From: Oxalobacteraceae bacterium
Lineage (GTDB): Bacteria; Pseudomonadota; Gammaproteobacteria; Burkholderiales; Burkholderiaceae_D
Length of the DNA: 64,000 bases
Reading direction: 5' to 3'
Assembly (NCBI GenBank): GCA_013284265.1
Contig: JABTBR010000006.1
Span: forward strand, 1-64,000
Position 1 is the stretch's first letter; each line of letters opens with the position of its first letter. Shown here piece after piece: positions 33,762 to 43,200 of this stretch. The position numbers were made by a program, and so were the translations under genes. Below the pieces are notes generated by a model. It was given only the letters and a program-made list of their open reading frames with translations, was not told the origin of the DNA and ran no database searches.

Positions 33762-36700
33762 ATGAACTTTTCACGCTTCTTTGTCGACAAGCCGATTTTT
33801 GCGGCTGTACTGTCGATCCTGATCTTCGTCGCCGGATTGATTTCGATCTTCCGGCTGCCGATCTCCGAATACCCGGACGTGGTGCCGCCATCGGTGGTGG
33901 TGCGCGCCCAGTATCCGGGCGCCGATCCGAAGATCATCGCCGAAACCGTGGCCGCGCCACTGGAAGAGCAGATCAACGGGGTCGAGAACATGCTGTATAT
34001 GTCCTCGCAAAACACTTCCGATGGTTCGCTCGCGCTGACCGTTACCTTCAAGATCGGCACCAACGTCGAGCAGGCCGAAACGGCCGTGCAAAACCGCGTG
34101 CAGCGCGCCTTGCCGCGCCTGCCCGAAGAGGTGCGCCAGATCGGTGTGACGACCGTCAAGTCCTCGCCCAATCTGACCATGGTGGTCCACCTGGTGTCGC
34201 CGGACGGCCGCTATGACGATCTGTATCTGCGCAACTACGCGGTGCTGAACGTGAAAGACCAGCTGGCCCGTATCCAGGGCATGGGCGAAGTCAATCTGTT
34301 CGGTTCGGGCGACTACGCCATGCGTATCTGGCTCAATCCGCAGAAGGTCGCCGCACGCGGCATGACCGCCGCCGACGTCGTCGCCGCGGTGCGCGAACAG
34401 AACGTCCAGGTGGCCGCCGGTGTGATCGGCGCCACCCCATCGAAAAACAGCGAGTTCCAGCTGACCGTCAACACCCAGGGCCGACTGACCTCGCCCGAAG
34501 AGTTTGGCGAGATCATCGTGCGTACCAATGCCGACGGCGCCCTGACGCGCCTGAAGGATGTGGCCCGTATCGAGCTGGGCTCGAACTCTTACGCCCTTCG
34601 CTCACTGCTGAACAACAAATCGGCGGTGGCGATAGGCATCTTTGAAGCACCGAACGCCAACGCATTGCAGTTGTCGTCCGACGTGCGCGCCAAGATGGAA
34701 GAACTGAAAAAGGACTTCCCGCAAGGCGTTGACTTCAGCGTGGTCTACGACCCGACCCAGTTCGTGCGCGAATCGATCAAGGCCGTGATCCACACCCTGC
34801 TCGAAGCGGTCGCCCTGGTGGTGCTGGTGGTGATCATCTTCCTGCAAACCTGGCGCGCTTCCATCATCCCGCTGCTGGCCGTGCCGGTGTCGATCATCGG
34901 TACCTTTGCCGTGATGCTGGGCTTTGGCTTCTCGATCAACACGCTGTCGCTGTTCGGGCTTGTGCTAGCCATCGGTATCGTGGTCGATGACGCGATCGTG
35001 GTGGTGGAGAACGTGGAACGCAATATCGCCAACGGCCTGACCCCGCGCGACGCTACCATCCAGGCCATGAAAGAGGTCAGTGGTCCGATTATCGCCATCG
35101 CCCTGGTGCTGTGCGCCGTGTTCGTGCCGATCGCCTTCGTGTCCGGCCTGTCGGGCCAGTTCTATCGCCAGTTCGCACTGACGATCGCCATCTCGACCGT
35201 GATCTCGGCATTCAGCTCGCTGACCCTGGCCCCGGCCCTGGCCGCAACGCTGCTGAAACCGCACGATGCGCCGAAAGACGCGCTGACCCGCGTGATGGAC
35301 AAGCTGTTCGGCCGCTTCTTCGCCTGGTTCAACCGCTTCTTCAACCGCGCTTCGACCGGCTATGAAGTGGGCGTGACCGGCGTGCTGCGCCGCAAGGGCG
35401 CCTCGGTGGTGGTGTATGCCGTGCTGGCCGTGGCCGCGGGCTTCATGTTCAAGCTGGTGCCGCCGGGCTTCGTGCCGGCCCAGGACAAGCAGTACCTGAT
35501 CGGCTTCGCCCAGCTGCCGGACGCCGCCTCGCTGGAGCGTACCGATAGCGTGATCCGCCGCATGTCCGACATCGCCATGAAGATCCCTGGCGTGGAATCG
35601 TCGGTCGCCTTCCCGGGCCTGTCGATCAACGGCTTCACCAATGCGCCTAACGCCGGCATCGTGTTCACCACCCTGAAACCGTTCCATGAGCGGACCAAGG
35701 CGAATGAATCGGGCGAAGCGATCGCCGCGGAGATCAACAAGCAGATGGGCCAGGTGCAGGACGCCTTCGTCATGGTGTTCCCGCCACCGCCGGTCAACGG
35801 CCTCGGTACCACGGGCGGCTTCAAGATGATGATCGAAGACCGCGACAATCTGGGCTACGACGAGTTGTATAAAGCGGTGCAGGCCGTGCAGATGAAGGCC
35901 TGGCAGAATCCGAAGCTGGCCGGCGTGTTCTCCAGCTACCAGATCAACGTGCCGCAGCTGTTCGCCGACGTCGACCGCGCCAAGGCCAAGCAACTGGGCG
36001 TGCCGCTGCAAACGATTTACCAGACCTTGCAGATCAACCTCGGTTCGATGTACGTCAACGACTTCAACCAGTTTGGCCGTACCTACCAGGTGCGCGTGCA
36101 GGCCGATGCCAACTTCCGTTCGCATCCGGAAGACATCGCCCAGCTCAAGGTCCGCAACGACAAGGGCGAGATGATTCCGCTGTCCTCGCTGATGCGCGTG
36201 AAAGACAGCTATGGTCCGGACCGCGTACAGCGCTATAACGCCTACGTGTCGGCCGAGATGAACGGCGCTCCGGCTCCGGGCGTATCGTCCGGCGAAGCCC
36301 AGGCCGAACTGGCCAAGATCGCCGCCGAAGTGCTGCCGAAAGGGATCAGCTACGAATGGACGGAACTGGTGTATCAGGACATCCTGTCCGGTAACACGAT
36401 GATCTATGTGTTCCCGCTGTGCGTACTGCTGGTATTCCTGGTGCTGGCCGCCCAGTACGAAAGCTGGACCCTGCCGCTGGCCGTGATCCTGATCGTGCCG
36501 ATGTCGATCCTGTGCGCACTGGTGGGCGTGAAGCTGACCCATGGCGACAACAACGTCTTCACCCAGATCGCGCTGTTCGTGCTGGTGGGGCTGGCCTCGA
36601 AGAACGCGATTCTGATCGTCGAATTCGCCCGCGAACTGGAACACCATGGCCGCACAGTCGTGCAGGCCGCGCTGGAAGCCTGCCGCCTGCGTCTGCGTCC

Positions 36701-36959
36701 GATTCTGATGACGTCGATCGCCTTCATCATGGGCGTCGTGCCGCTGGTGTTCTCCAGTGGTGCGGGTTCCGAGATGCGCCATGCGATGGGTGTGGCGGTG
36801 TTTGCCGGCATGCTGGGCGTGACCTTCTTCGGCCTGTTCCTCACGCCAGTGTTCTACGTGCTGCTGCGTACCCTGGCCCTGCGCCTGGAAAAGAAACAAA
36901 CGATCGTGGCCGTTACTCGCACTGAGCCGGGCACCGTCAAACTGGAAGGGAACCATTAA
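33762..36959 (+). CDS. RND multidrug efflux pump, inner-membrane subunit (MexF/AcrB/BpeF type)
   Basis: 1065 aa, standard for the HAE1 family. It has 12 expected membrane helices, two large periplasmic loops and the proton-relay Asp pair in helix 4 (GIVVDDAIVVVENVERN). Also present are the N-terminal SRFFVDKPIFA and the conserved C-terminal AMGVAVFAGMLGVTFFGLFL. It exports antibiotics, dyes or solvents using proton flux. Relatives in the same operon layout (BpeF, CeoB) handle chloramphenicol, trimethoprim and quinolones; substrates here cannot be read from sequence. Confidence 0.93.
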   Translation: MNFSRFFVDKPIFAAVLSILIFVAGLISIFRLPISEYPDVVPPSVVVRAQYPGADPKIIAETVAAPLEEQINGVENMLYMSSQNTSDGSLALTVTFKIGTNVEQAETAVQNRVQRALPRLPEEVRQIGVTTVKSSPNLTMVVHLVSPDGRYDDLYLRNYAVLNVKDQLARIQGMGEVNLFGSGDYAMRIWLNPQKVAARGMTAADVVAAVREQNVQVAAGVIGATPSKNSEFQLTVNTQGRLTSPEEFGEIIVRTNADGALTRLKDVARIELGSNSYALRSLLNNKSAVAIGIFEAPNANALQLSSDVRAKMEELKKDFPQGVDFSVVYDPTQFVRESIKAVIHTLLEAVALVVLVVIIFLQTWRASIIPLLAVPVSIIGTFAVMLGFGFSINTLSLFGLVLAIGIVVDDAIVVVENVERNIANGLTPRDATIQAMKEVSGPIIAIALVLCAVFVPIAFVSGLSGQFYRQFALTIAISTVISAFSSLTLAPALAATLLKPHDAPKDALTRVMDKLFGRFFAWFNRFFNRASTGYEVGVTGVLRRKGASVVVYAVLAVAAGFMFKLVPPGFVPAQDKQYLIGFAQLPDAASLERTDSVIRRMSDIAMKIPGVESSVAFPGLSINGFTNAPNAGIVFTTLKPFHERTKANESGEAIAAEINKQMGQVQDAFVMVFPPPPVNGLGTTGGFKMMIEDRDNLGYDELYKAVQAVQMKAWQNPKLAGVFSSYQINVPQLFADVDRAKAKQLGVPLQTIYQTLQINLGSMYVNDFNQFGRTYQVRVQADANFRSHPEDIAQLKVRNDKGEMIPLSSLMRVKDSYGPDRVQRYNAYVSAEMNGAPAPGVSSGEAQAELAKIAAEVLPKGISYEWTELVYQDILSGNTMIYVFPLCVLLVFLVLAAQYESWTLPLAVILIVPMSILCALVGVKLTHGDNNVFTQIALFVLVGLASKNAILIVEFARELEHHGRTVVQAALEACRLRLRPILMTSIAFIMGVVPLVFSSGAGSEMRHAMGVAVFAGMLGVTFFGLFLTPVFYVLLRTLALRLEKKQTIVAVTRTEPGTVKLEGNH

Positions 36960-36960
36960 G

Positions 36961-38451
36961 ATGACACCGCAAACCCAAGCGCGCAAACGGGGCTTTGCCC
37001 CGGTGCTGACGGCCATGGCGGCCGCCGTGCTGCTGGCCGCCTGCTCGGCGCCGCAACTGAAACAGCCGGATCTGGCGGTACCTTCCGCCTTCAAGGAGTC
37101 GCAGGTACCCGCCGTGCAAACGGCCGCCGACGGCACCCGCTGGAAACAGGGCCAGCCGGCCGAAGCCCAACCACGCGGCGAATGGTGGCTGGCCTTCAAT
37201 GATCCGGCCCTCAATGGCCTGATCGACGAGGCCACCAAAGCCAACGCCAATCTGGCCGTGGCCGCGGCCCGCGTCAAGCAGGCCCGCGCCATCGCCGGCG
37301 TGGCCGAAGCGGACCGCATCCCGCAGGTCGGCGCCAATGTCGGCGCCCAGCGCGGCCGTGCCTCGGCACTGTCGCTCGGCCTGCCGGCCGGCAGCAGCGT
37401 GCCGGTGACGACCACCTACCAGGCCAATCTGACGGCCAGCTACGAGATCGACCTGTTCGGCCGCGTAGGGAACAACGTCAGCGCGGCCCGCAGCGATGCG
37501 GCGTCGAGCGAAGCGACTTACCGTTCCGTGCTGCTGGCGGTGCAGGCCGATGTGGCGCAGACTTACTTCCGTCTGCGCGCCACCGACGCCGAACTGGAAA
37601 CGCTTACCCGCACCGTCGGCCTGCGTGAAGAAAACGTCAAGGTCAACCAGCGTCGCTTCGACCTGGGCGATATCGGCGAATTCGACCTGGCCCGTGCCAA
37701 GACCGAACTGGCGACGTCGCGTGCCGAAGCGATTGGCCTGCAACGCCAGCGCGTCACCACCGAGCATGCGCTGGCGGTCCTGCTGGGCAAACCGGCGGCC
37801 AGCTTCACTGCCGGCGTGAGCCCGCTGCTGGATTCGGCGCTGCTGCCCGTGATCCCGGCCGGCATGCCATCTACCTTGTTGGAACGCCGTCCGGATATCG
37901 CCTCGGCCCAGCGGGCGATGGAAGCGTCCAACGCCCGCATCGGCGTGGCCCGTTCGGCCATGTTCCCGGCGCTGGCGCTCAACGCTAATGGAGGCGGCGT
38001 GTCGGATACGTTCTCGGACGTGTTCAAGTGGAGCAGCCGTTCGTGGGTGCTGGGCGCGCTGATGTCGATGCCGATTATCGATGGTGGCCGTAACAAGGCC
38101 AACATCGCCCGCAGCGAAGCGGCGTTGGAGGAATCGGTGGGGAACTACCGTCAGAGCGTGCTGAATGCCTTCGCAGAAGTGGAAGACAATCTGGCCGGCC
38201 TGCGCATCCTGGCAGGACAGACGGCGCAGATCGATGACGCAGTAGTGTCGGCGCGCCGTTCGGCTGATCTGGCGCAGAAGCTGTATGCGGCGGGACGGTC
38301 CAGCTATCTGGATCTGCTCGATGCTCAACGTAATCTGGCCAGCATTGAACGCAGTGCAGTGCAACTGCGGGGCAGCCGCGCTGTTACCACGGTGGCGCTG
38401 ATTCGTTCGCTTGGTGGCGGTTGGGATGGTAAGGGTACGACTGCTCAATAA
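36961..38451 (+). CDS. RND outer-membrane channel lipoprotein (OprM/OpcM/NodT type)
   Basis: 496 aa. A signal peptide ends in a lipobox (VLLAACSAPQ). Two TolC-like repeats follow, with the typical GEWWLAFNDPALNGLIDEAT start, the central SYEIDLFGRVGNNVSAA, and RRPDIASAQRAMEASNARIG. The trimer forms the outer-membrane exit channel for the pump just upstream; one base separates the genes. A terminator follows at 38482-38516, closing the operon. Confidence 0.92.
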   Translation: MTPQTQARKRGFAPVLTAMAAAVLLAACSAPQLKQPDLAVPSAFKESQVPAVQTAADGTRWKQGQPAEAQPRGEWWLAFNDPALNGLIDEATKANANLAVAAARVKQARAIAGVAEADRIPQVGANVGAQRGRASALSLGLPAGSSVPVTTTYQANLTASYEIDLFGRVGNNVSAARSDAASSEATYRSVLLAVQADVAQTYFRLRATDAELETLTRTVGLREENVKVNQRRFDLGDIGEFDLARAKTELATSRAEAIGLQRQRVTTEHALAVLLGKPAASFTAGVSPLLDSALLPVIPAGMPSTLLERRPDIASAQRAMEASNARIGVARSAMFPALALNANGGGVSDTFSDVFKWSSRSWVLGALMSMPIIDGGRNKANIARSEAALEESVGNYRQSVLNAFAEVEDNLAGLRILAGQTAQIDDAVVSARRSADLAQKLYAAGRSSYLDLLDAQRNLASIERSAVQLRGSRAVTTVALIRSLGGGWDGKGTTAQ

Positions 38452-38481
38452 TCAGTCTGCGGCCTTCGGGCTGTGAATCGG

Positions 38482-38516
38482 AACGGCGGAACTGCGCAAG
38501 CGGCTCCGCCGTTTTT
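38482..38516 (+). terminator. rho-independent terminator of the efflux operon
   Basis: AACGGCGGA-ACTGCGCAAGCGGC-TCCGCCGTT followed by TTTT. Confidence 0.8.
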
Positions 38517-38745
38517 GCTTGGAAAGCGGCTATTTGATTTCTAGTATTTCTAAGAAGTAGACCACATTCACCCATGGAAACTCGATTTTCATGCGGTGAC
38601 AATTGACGCACATTCCAGCGCGGCAACAACGTACACTGGCTGACGGTAAGCGGCCAAGAGCAGCCATTGAAAATGGGGAAAATCGATATTTGAGTTAGGC
38701 CAGGCACGCGCATTATGTGGACTTAACACTAAGGGAGTATGCGAA

Positions 38746-39780
38746 ATGGCGATACCAGCATTGGATGCGGAAAAATTGAAGGAAAACGCATTGACGTCAA
38801 TTCGTCTTGGAATTGAGGACTTTCAGCGCAGCCGCCTTGCGCTAGAGCAAAACGGTGATCCTGCTCGCGCCCTATCAGCCATACGCAATTTATTTGCGGG
38901 AGTTCTACTTTTATTTAAATATAGGATTGCCACGTCGGTCAACGATCCGGAGGACGCTGCCATCCTTATCTTTAATCCACCTGAGGTGTTACCCCAAGCC
39001 GATGGCAATGGAGGAGTTGAATGGCAGCCCGTTGGAAAATTCAAACGTACGACCATCGATGTGGCAACGATAAAAAAGCGCTTCGAAGGCTTCGACATTG
39101 AAATGGATTGGGCCACGATCGAAAAGCTGCAGGAGTGCCGCAATCATCTGGAGCACTTGCATCCAGCGAATACGCTTGGTGAGGTTGCAAATTTCGTTGC
39201 CGAGCTTTTTCCGATTTTGCGGGATTTTGTTCAGACGCAGATGATTGAGCAGCCTGCGGAGCTTTTGGGCGCGGCGTGGCCGATCATGCTTGAGCATCAC
39301 ACATTCTTTATGGATACCAGAGCGGAGTGCGTCGCTGCCTGGAGTGAGGCTGGCGCACCAGATCTAATGCAGCCGTGGCTTGAGGAATGCCAATGTGATG
39401 AGTGTGGTTCATCGCTGCTACGTCCTCATGCCGAAGATATAGAAGAAGGTGTGAGTGTTGAAGAACACGATGAAGCGTTCAGGTACGTCTGCGTCGCCTG
39501 CGGCCATTCCGATCTCATCGGGCCATTGATGATTAAGAGTCTCGTCGACGCTCATGACTACGACCCCCGCGATGGCGGGGAGCCTAGTGTCGAGGCCTGC
39601 AATGAATGCCAGCGCAATACGTTCGTCATCGGCGAGCAACACTGTTTATGGTGTGGAGCGGAGCTTGATTACCCTGAATGCGCCGTCTGCGAAGAGGCAC
39701 TGCGACAGGATGACCAGGTTAATGGTGGACTTTGTGGATACCATAATCACTTGCATGAAAAGATGATGCGCGATGATTAG
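38746..39780 (+). CDS. zinc-ribbon protein of unknown function, 344 aa
   Basis: Unrecognised. The first 170 residues are helical (ALTSIRLGIEDFQRSRLALE, IRNLFAGVLLLFKYRI, LQECRNHLEHLHPANTLG), similar in style to HEPN-type or 'ATP-binding partner' helical bundles, though no clear RX4-6H is seen. The second half has several Cys pairs that suit two zinc ribbons: CQCDECG with CVACGH, and CNEC with CLWCGAEL and CAVCEEAL. GC is lower than in the neighbouring efflux operon, and the gene marks the start of the accessory island that includes the large NTPase at 40256. A defence role is only a contextual guess. Confidence 0.65.
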   Translation: MAIPALDAEKLKENALTSIRLGIEDFQRSRLALEQNGDPARALSAIRNLFAGVLLLFKYRIATSVNDPEDAAILIFNPPEVLPQADGNGGVEWQPVGKFKRTTIDVATIKKRFEGFDIEMDWATIEKLQECRNHLEHLHPANTLGEVANFVAELFPILRDFVQTQMIEQPAELLGAAWPIMLEHHTFFMDTRAECVAAWSEAGAPDLMQPWLEECQCDECGSSLLRPHAEDIEEGVSVEEHDEAFRYVCVACGHSDLIGPLMIKSLVDAHDYDPRDGGEPSVEACNECQRNTFVIGEQHCLWCGAELDYPECAVCEEALRQDDQVNGGLCGYHNHLHEKMMRDD

Positions 39781-39896
39781 CAGTCACGGCAAAACAGCGC
39801 TATCAGGCGAAGTTCAACATATATTGCCAAACTTTATGCCAACCCGCTTCACTATGAGCTGAAGCGAGCCAGGGTCATGAAGCGAGCCAGCGAGCC

Positions 39897-39985
39897 AGGG
39901 TCAGGGGGGCATCTGGTCACAAGCGCGGCTGTACGGTGGGATCTTGCGGTTCAGTTAGTGTCCGAATGATGACAGTACTGACCCT
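39897..39985. mobile_element. short inverted-end element, copy 1 (MITE-like)
   Basis: The left end AGGGTCAGGGGGGCATCTGG faces the right end GTGTCCGAATGATGACAGTA then CTGACCCT, which is roughly its reverse complement. Between lies the core AAGCGCGGCTGTACGGTGGG then ATCTTGCGGTTCAGTTA. The same core and ends recur at 48769-48855, and arms of it recur at 412-635 and about 658-690. No reading frame is inside and no target duplication is clear. Just upstream, GAGCCAGGGTCA is repeated (39866-39900), and more CTGACCCTGCCGCC words follow to about 40020. Confidence 0.65.
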
Positions 39986-40255
39986 GCCGCCCTGCCGCCT
40001 TTTGACCTGACCCTGCCGCCTTTTACGCCTAAGCAAGTGCGGTCTCCCCGCATTCGGCGGTCTCCATTTTTGGGATTGAAAACAGAGATTTTTGGCGATG
40101 GTAAATACGTTAGAATCGAACCATAAAAATGATGTTCCGCACCGATCCAAAATTCGGATCGGCACGGCCTGATTGCGTTGTCTAGTGGTTCACCTGGGAC
40201 CACGTATTGGTGGCCTGCGGATTGTTATCCAAAACTAAGGCAGGGAGCAGCCTCA

Positions 40256-43200
40256 ATGGCGATAAAGATTTCCGAGGTGGAGGCGAGCAAGTTACTCGGC
40301 TATGACCCCAAGCAGGGTATCGACTTAATTAAACGGCTTCTCTGGGCGGAGGCTTGGCGAGTTGGCATCCCGCGTCACGAGGTGAACATTAGTGGCGAAA
40401 TCACCGTAGCTGACGGCGGTATTGATGCGGCCGTGAACACTACGAGCACACACAACTCAATTCTTATCGCAGGGCAGACACACTACCAAGTCAAGACGGG
40501 AGCATCGTTCAAGCCTTGGCAGAAAGCACAGATCCGAGCCGAACTGTTTGGAGATCAACCCGCTGGCCTAACGGCACTTGGAGCACAAACACGTAGAGGG
40601 CTAGAGCAAGGCGTCGGTTACTCCTTGGTCCTATTCGGGCACGATCTAACGACCGAACAGAGGGATCAGGCAAAAGACTGGTTGGTTGAATATTTCAGTG
40701 TGTGCGGGTTCTCGAATATTCCGATCCAAGTTCTCGGAGCCGGGGAGATCGCAGGGGTATTGGGGCTACACCCATCGCTCTGCCTGGAGCTCAATGGACT
40801 TGGGGACGTCAGTTTCCAAACCGTTCGATCTTGGAACGCCAGTGCTGATATGACGCAGAGCCTTTCATTGGGCGTCTCACAGGGGCAGTTTGTTGATCAA
40901 CTGCGTGAGATTCTTGAAGATCCAGAAATCCAGCATGTTCGCGTGGTGGGAGAGCCTGGAATCGGAAAAACCAGGCTTGTGCTAGAGGCCATCTCTGGTA
41001 AGGAGAATCTAAGTGCCAGCACGATGTATTTTAGGAAGGCTAGCGATTTCCAGGGCACTGCATTTTTCAATGAACTGATGCGTGAAGGTGAGGCCAGGTC
41101 TGCAATCATCGTCATCGATGAATGTGAGAATCGTGAGCGAACCGAGATTTGGGCGGCATTAAAAGGCCGGCCAGGCATCAAGCTCGTTACCATCGATCAC
41201 GGTCCAGATACAACAAGTGGCGCCGGCATGCAAACCCTGCAAGCCCCTTTGCTGGAGCGAGAGCAAATCGAAAACATCCTTCGTAGCTACCTCCCCAGAA
41301 ACCAGCTCTTACATAATTGGGCCATGTGGTGTGATGGCTCAGCACGCGTTGCACACGCGTTAGGTGAGAACCTTAGAGATCATCCCGAGGACATTCTTCG
41401 ATCACCAGACACCGTGCAAATATGGGACCGATTTATTTCGGGCTACGGCAGTGATGTGGATGGAGGCAGAGCACGAACAGTATTGATGCACATCGCGCTG
41501 TTTGAAATGTTCGGCTACTTGCCGCCGGTTCAAGAAGAAGCAGACTTCGTTTCCGCCTTGGTGCAAAAAACCGATCCCAGTATCACAAGGCAGAAGTTCG
41601 ACCAGATCGTTCACTACTACTTACAAAGACGAATTCTTCAGGGGGACCGAACGTTGCGAATCGCGCCAAAGGCACTTCGCATTTACCTTTGGCGGGAATG
41701 GTGGAAAAATTTCGGTGCCAGTGCAAATATCCGTGAGCTGCTGGATACGATGCCGAAGTCTCTGCATCGTTGGTTCATGCATTCATTCGTCTACGCACAA
41801 GACGTCAAGCACGCATTAAGCGTTGTGAAGGCATTGCTTGATCCTGAAAATGGGCTGTTTGTTGATAAAGCAGTAATGACTAGTGCCGTCGGTTCCGGAT
41901 TTATTTCCGTGCTGGCTCAGGCCGCTCCTGCGGAAACGCTGACCCTTTTGCGCGGCATCTTGCGGTGGACAGATGGCGATCTCAAAGCTCTCCGAAATGA
42001 ACGCCATACCTTGGCACGAGCCCTAGCGATTATCGCAGTTTGGCAACCGCACTTTCGGACTGCCGCAAAAGTTCTCGCGAGGTTGTCCTTCGGAGAGAGC
42101 CCGACCTACTCGAACAACTGCCGAGGCACGTTGACAGCATTGTTTGTGCCCTTCAACGCTCCTACACAAACACCTTTCGTAGAGCGTGCAACCTTAGCCC
42201 TAGAAATGTTTGTCAGTCAGTCGGACTTCGTTCGTGAGTCAGGGCTAAATGCTTGTGCATCTTGTTTGAAGGTTCGTGGGGGTAGTCGCTTCATCGATGT
42301 TGAATTTCAAGGAGTTCAACCTGAGATCAATTTCTGGCGTGCGAAGCTTTGGACGGAATTGACACTTCCTTGGTCCACTGTAGTCGAAGGGCTGATGAAG
42401 GCACGGAGCTCCGCCGATATGCCCTGGAATGCCAAAATAGAGAACGTCGTTATTGAGGGGATTGGAGAACTTCTGAAAACAAATGTCTTGCATGACCTTT
42501 GTGTGAATACCCTCACGGAGCTTGCAAAAGAACGTAGGAACTTCGACCAGATTTATCGACTGCTGTCCAATATTGGGAAATACCCTCCGAAAGACCTCGC
42601 GGCAGACGTCCTTGAAAGACTTGATACGCTTCGAGCTGAGATGGATGGCACTGATTTTCATACTCGCCTACTACGCAATGTCTTATCGGAGATATGGGAT
42701 GATGAACTTGAAGAATTAGGAGAGGGAGGCGTTGAGAAAAGGGCTACCCGGATCAAATCGTTGGCCGACGAGGCCGTAGCAGATTTAAGCTTATTGAGGG
42801 CTGCCTTACCTAAACTTTTTGCAAACGGTGTTTCGCGTCGAGCGGATCGATTTGGCGAGTATGTAGCTACAGCACTAGGGGATGAAAAATTTGATCAGGA
42901 GGTGCTGAGCTATGCTAGTGAGCATCTTGAGAAATCGCAGCATCCGTTTCTGGACGGCTATTTGCTAGGTGTGTTTGGGCTTGACCGCAATCGCTGGGAG
43001 CGTCTTGCGCTGACACTGCTTGCGACTCCTGTTCGTTGGATCGTTTTGTCTGTTGTGGACTCAGGGGCGACGCCAGCAGTCTTTGAAAGGCTTCTTGCAG
43101 TTCATCGGGACAGCACGGAGGATACTTCTTGGATGTGCTTACTGTGCCGTGATCCGATCCCGGCTTTGCTCGGGCAGGATCGAATTCGTCAGGCGATTCA

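Noticed and set aside
34965..37415. 816-aa open frame antisense to the RND pump
   Set aside because: It is a shadow of high-GC coding DNA: His/Arg/Gln-rich, no domain, and fully covered by clear genes on the plus strand.
40178..40255. Earlier start of the large NTPase gene
   Set aside because: The extra 26 codons lie next to repeat DNA and have no ribosome site, while the ATG at 40256 has GGGAGCAG and starts the conserved-looking N-terminus.
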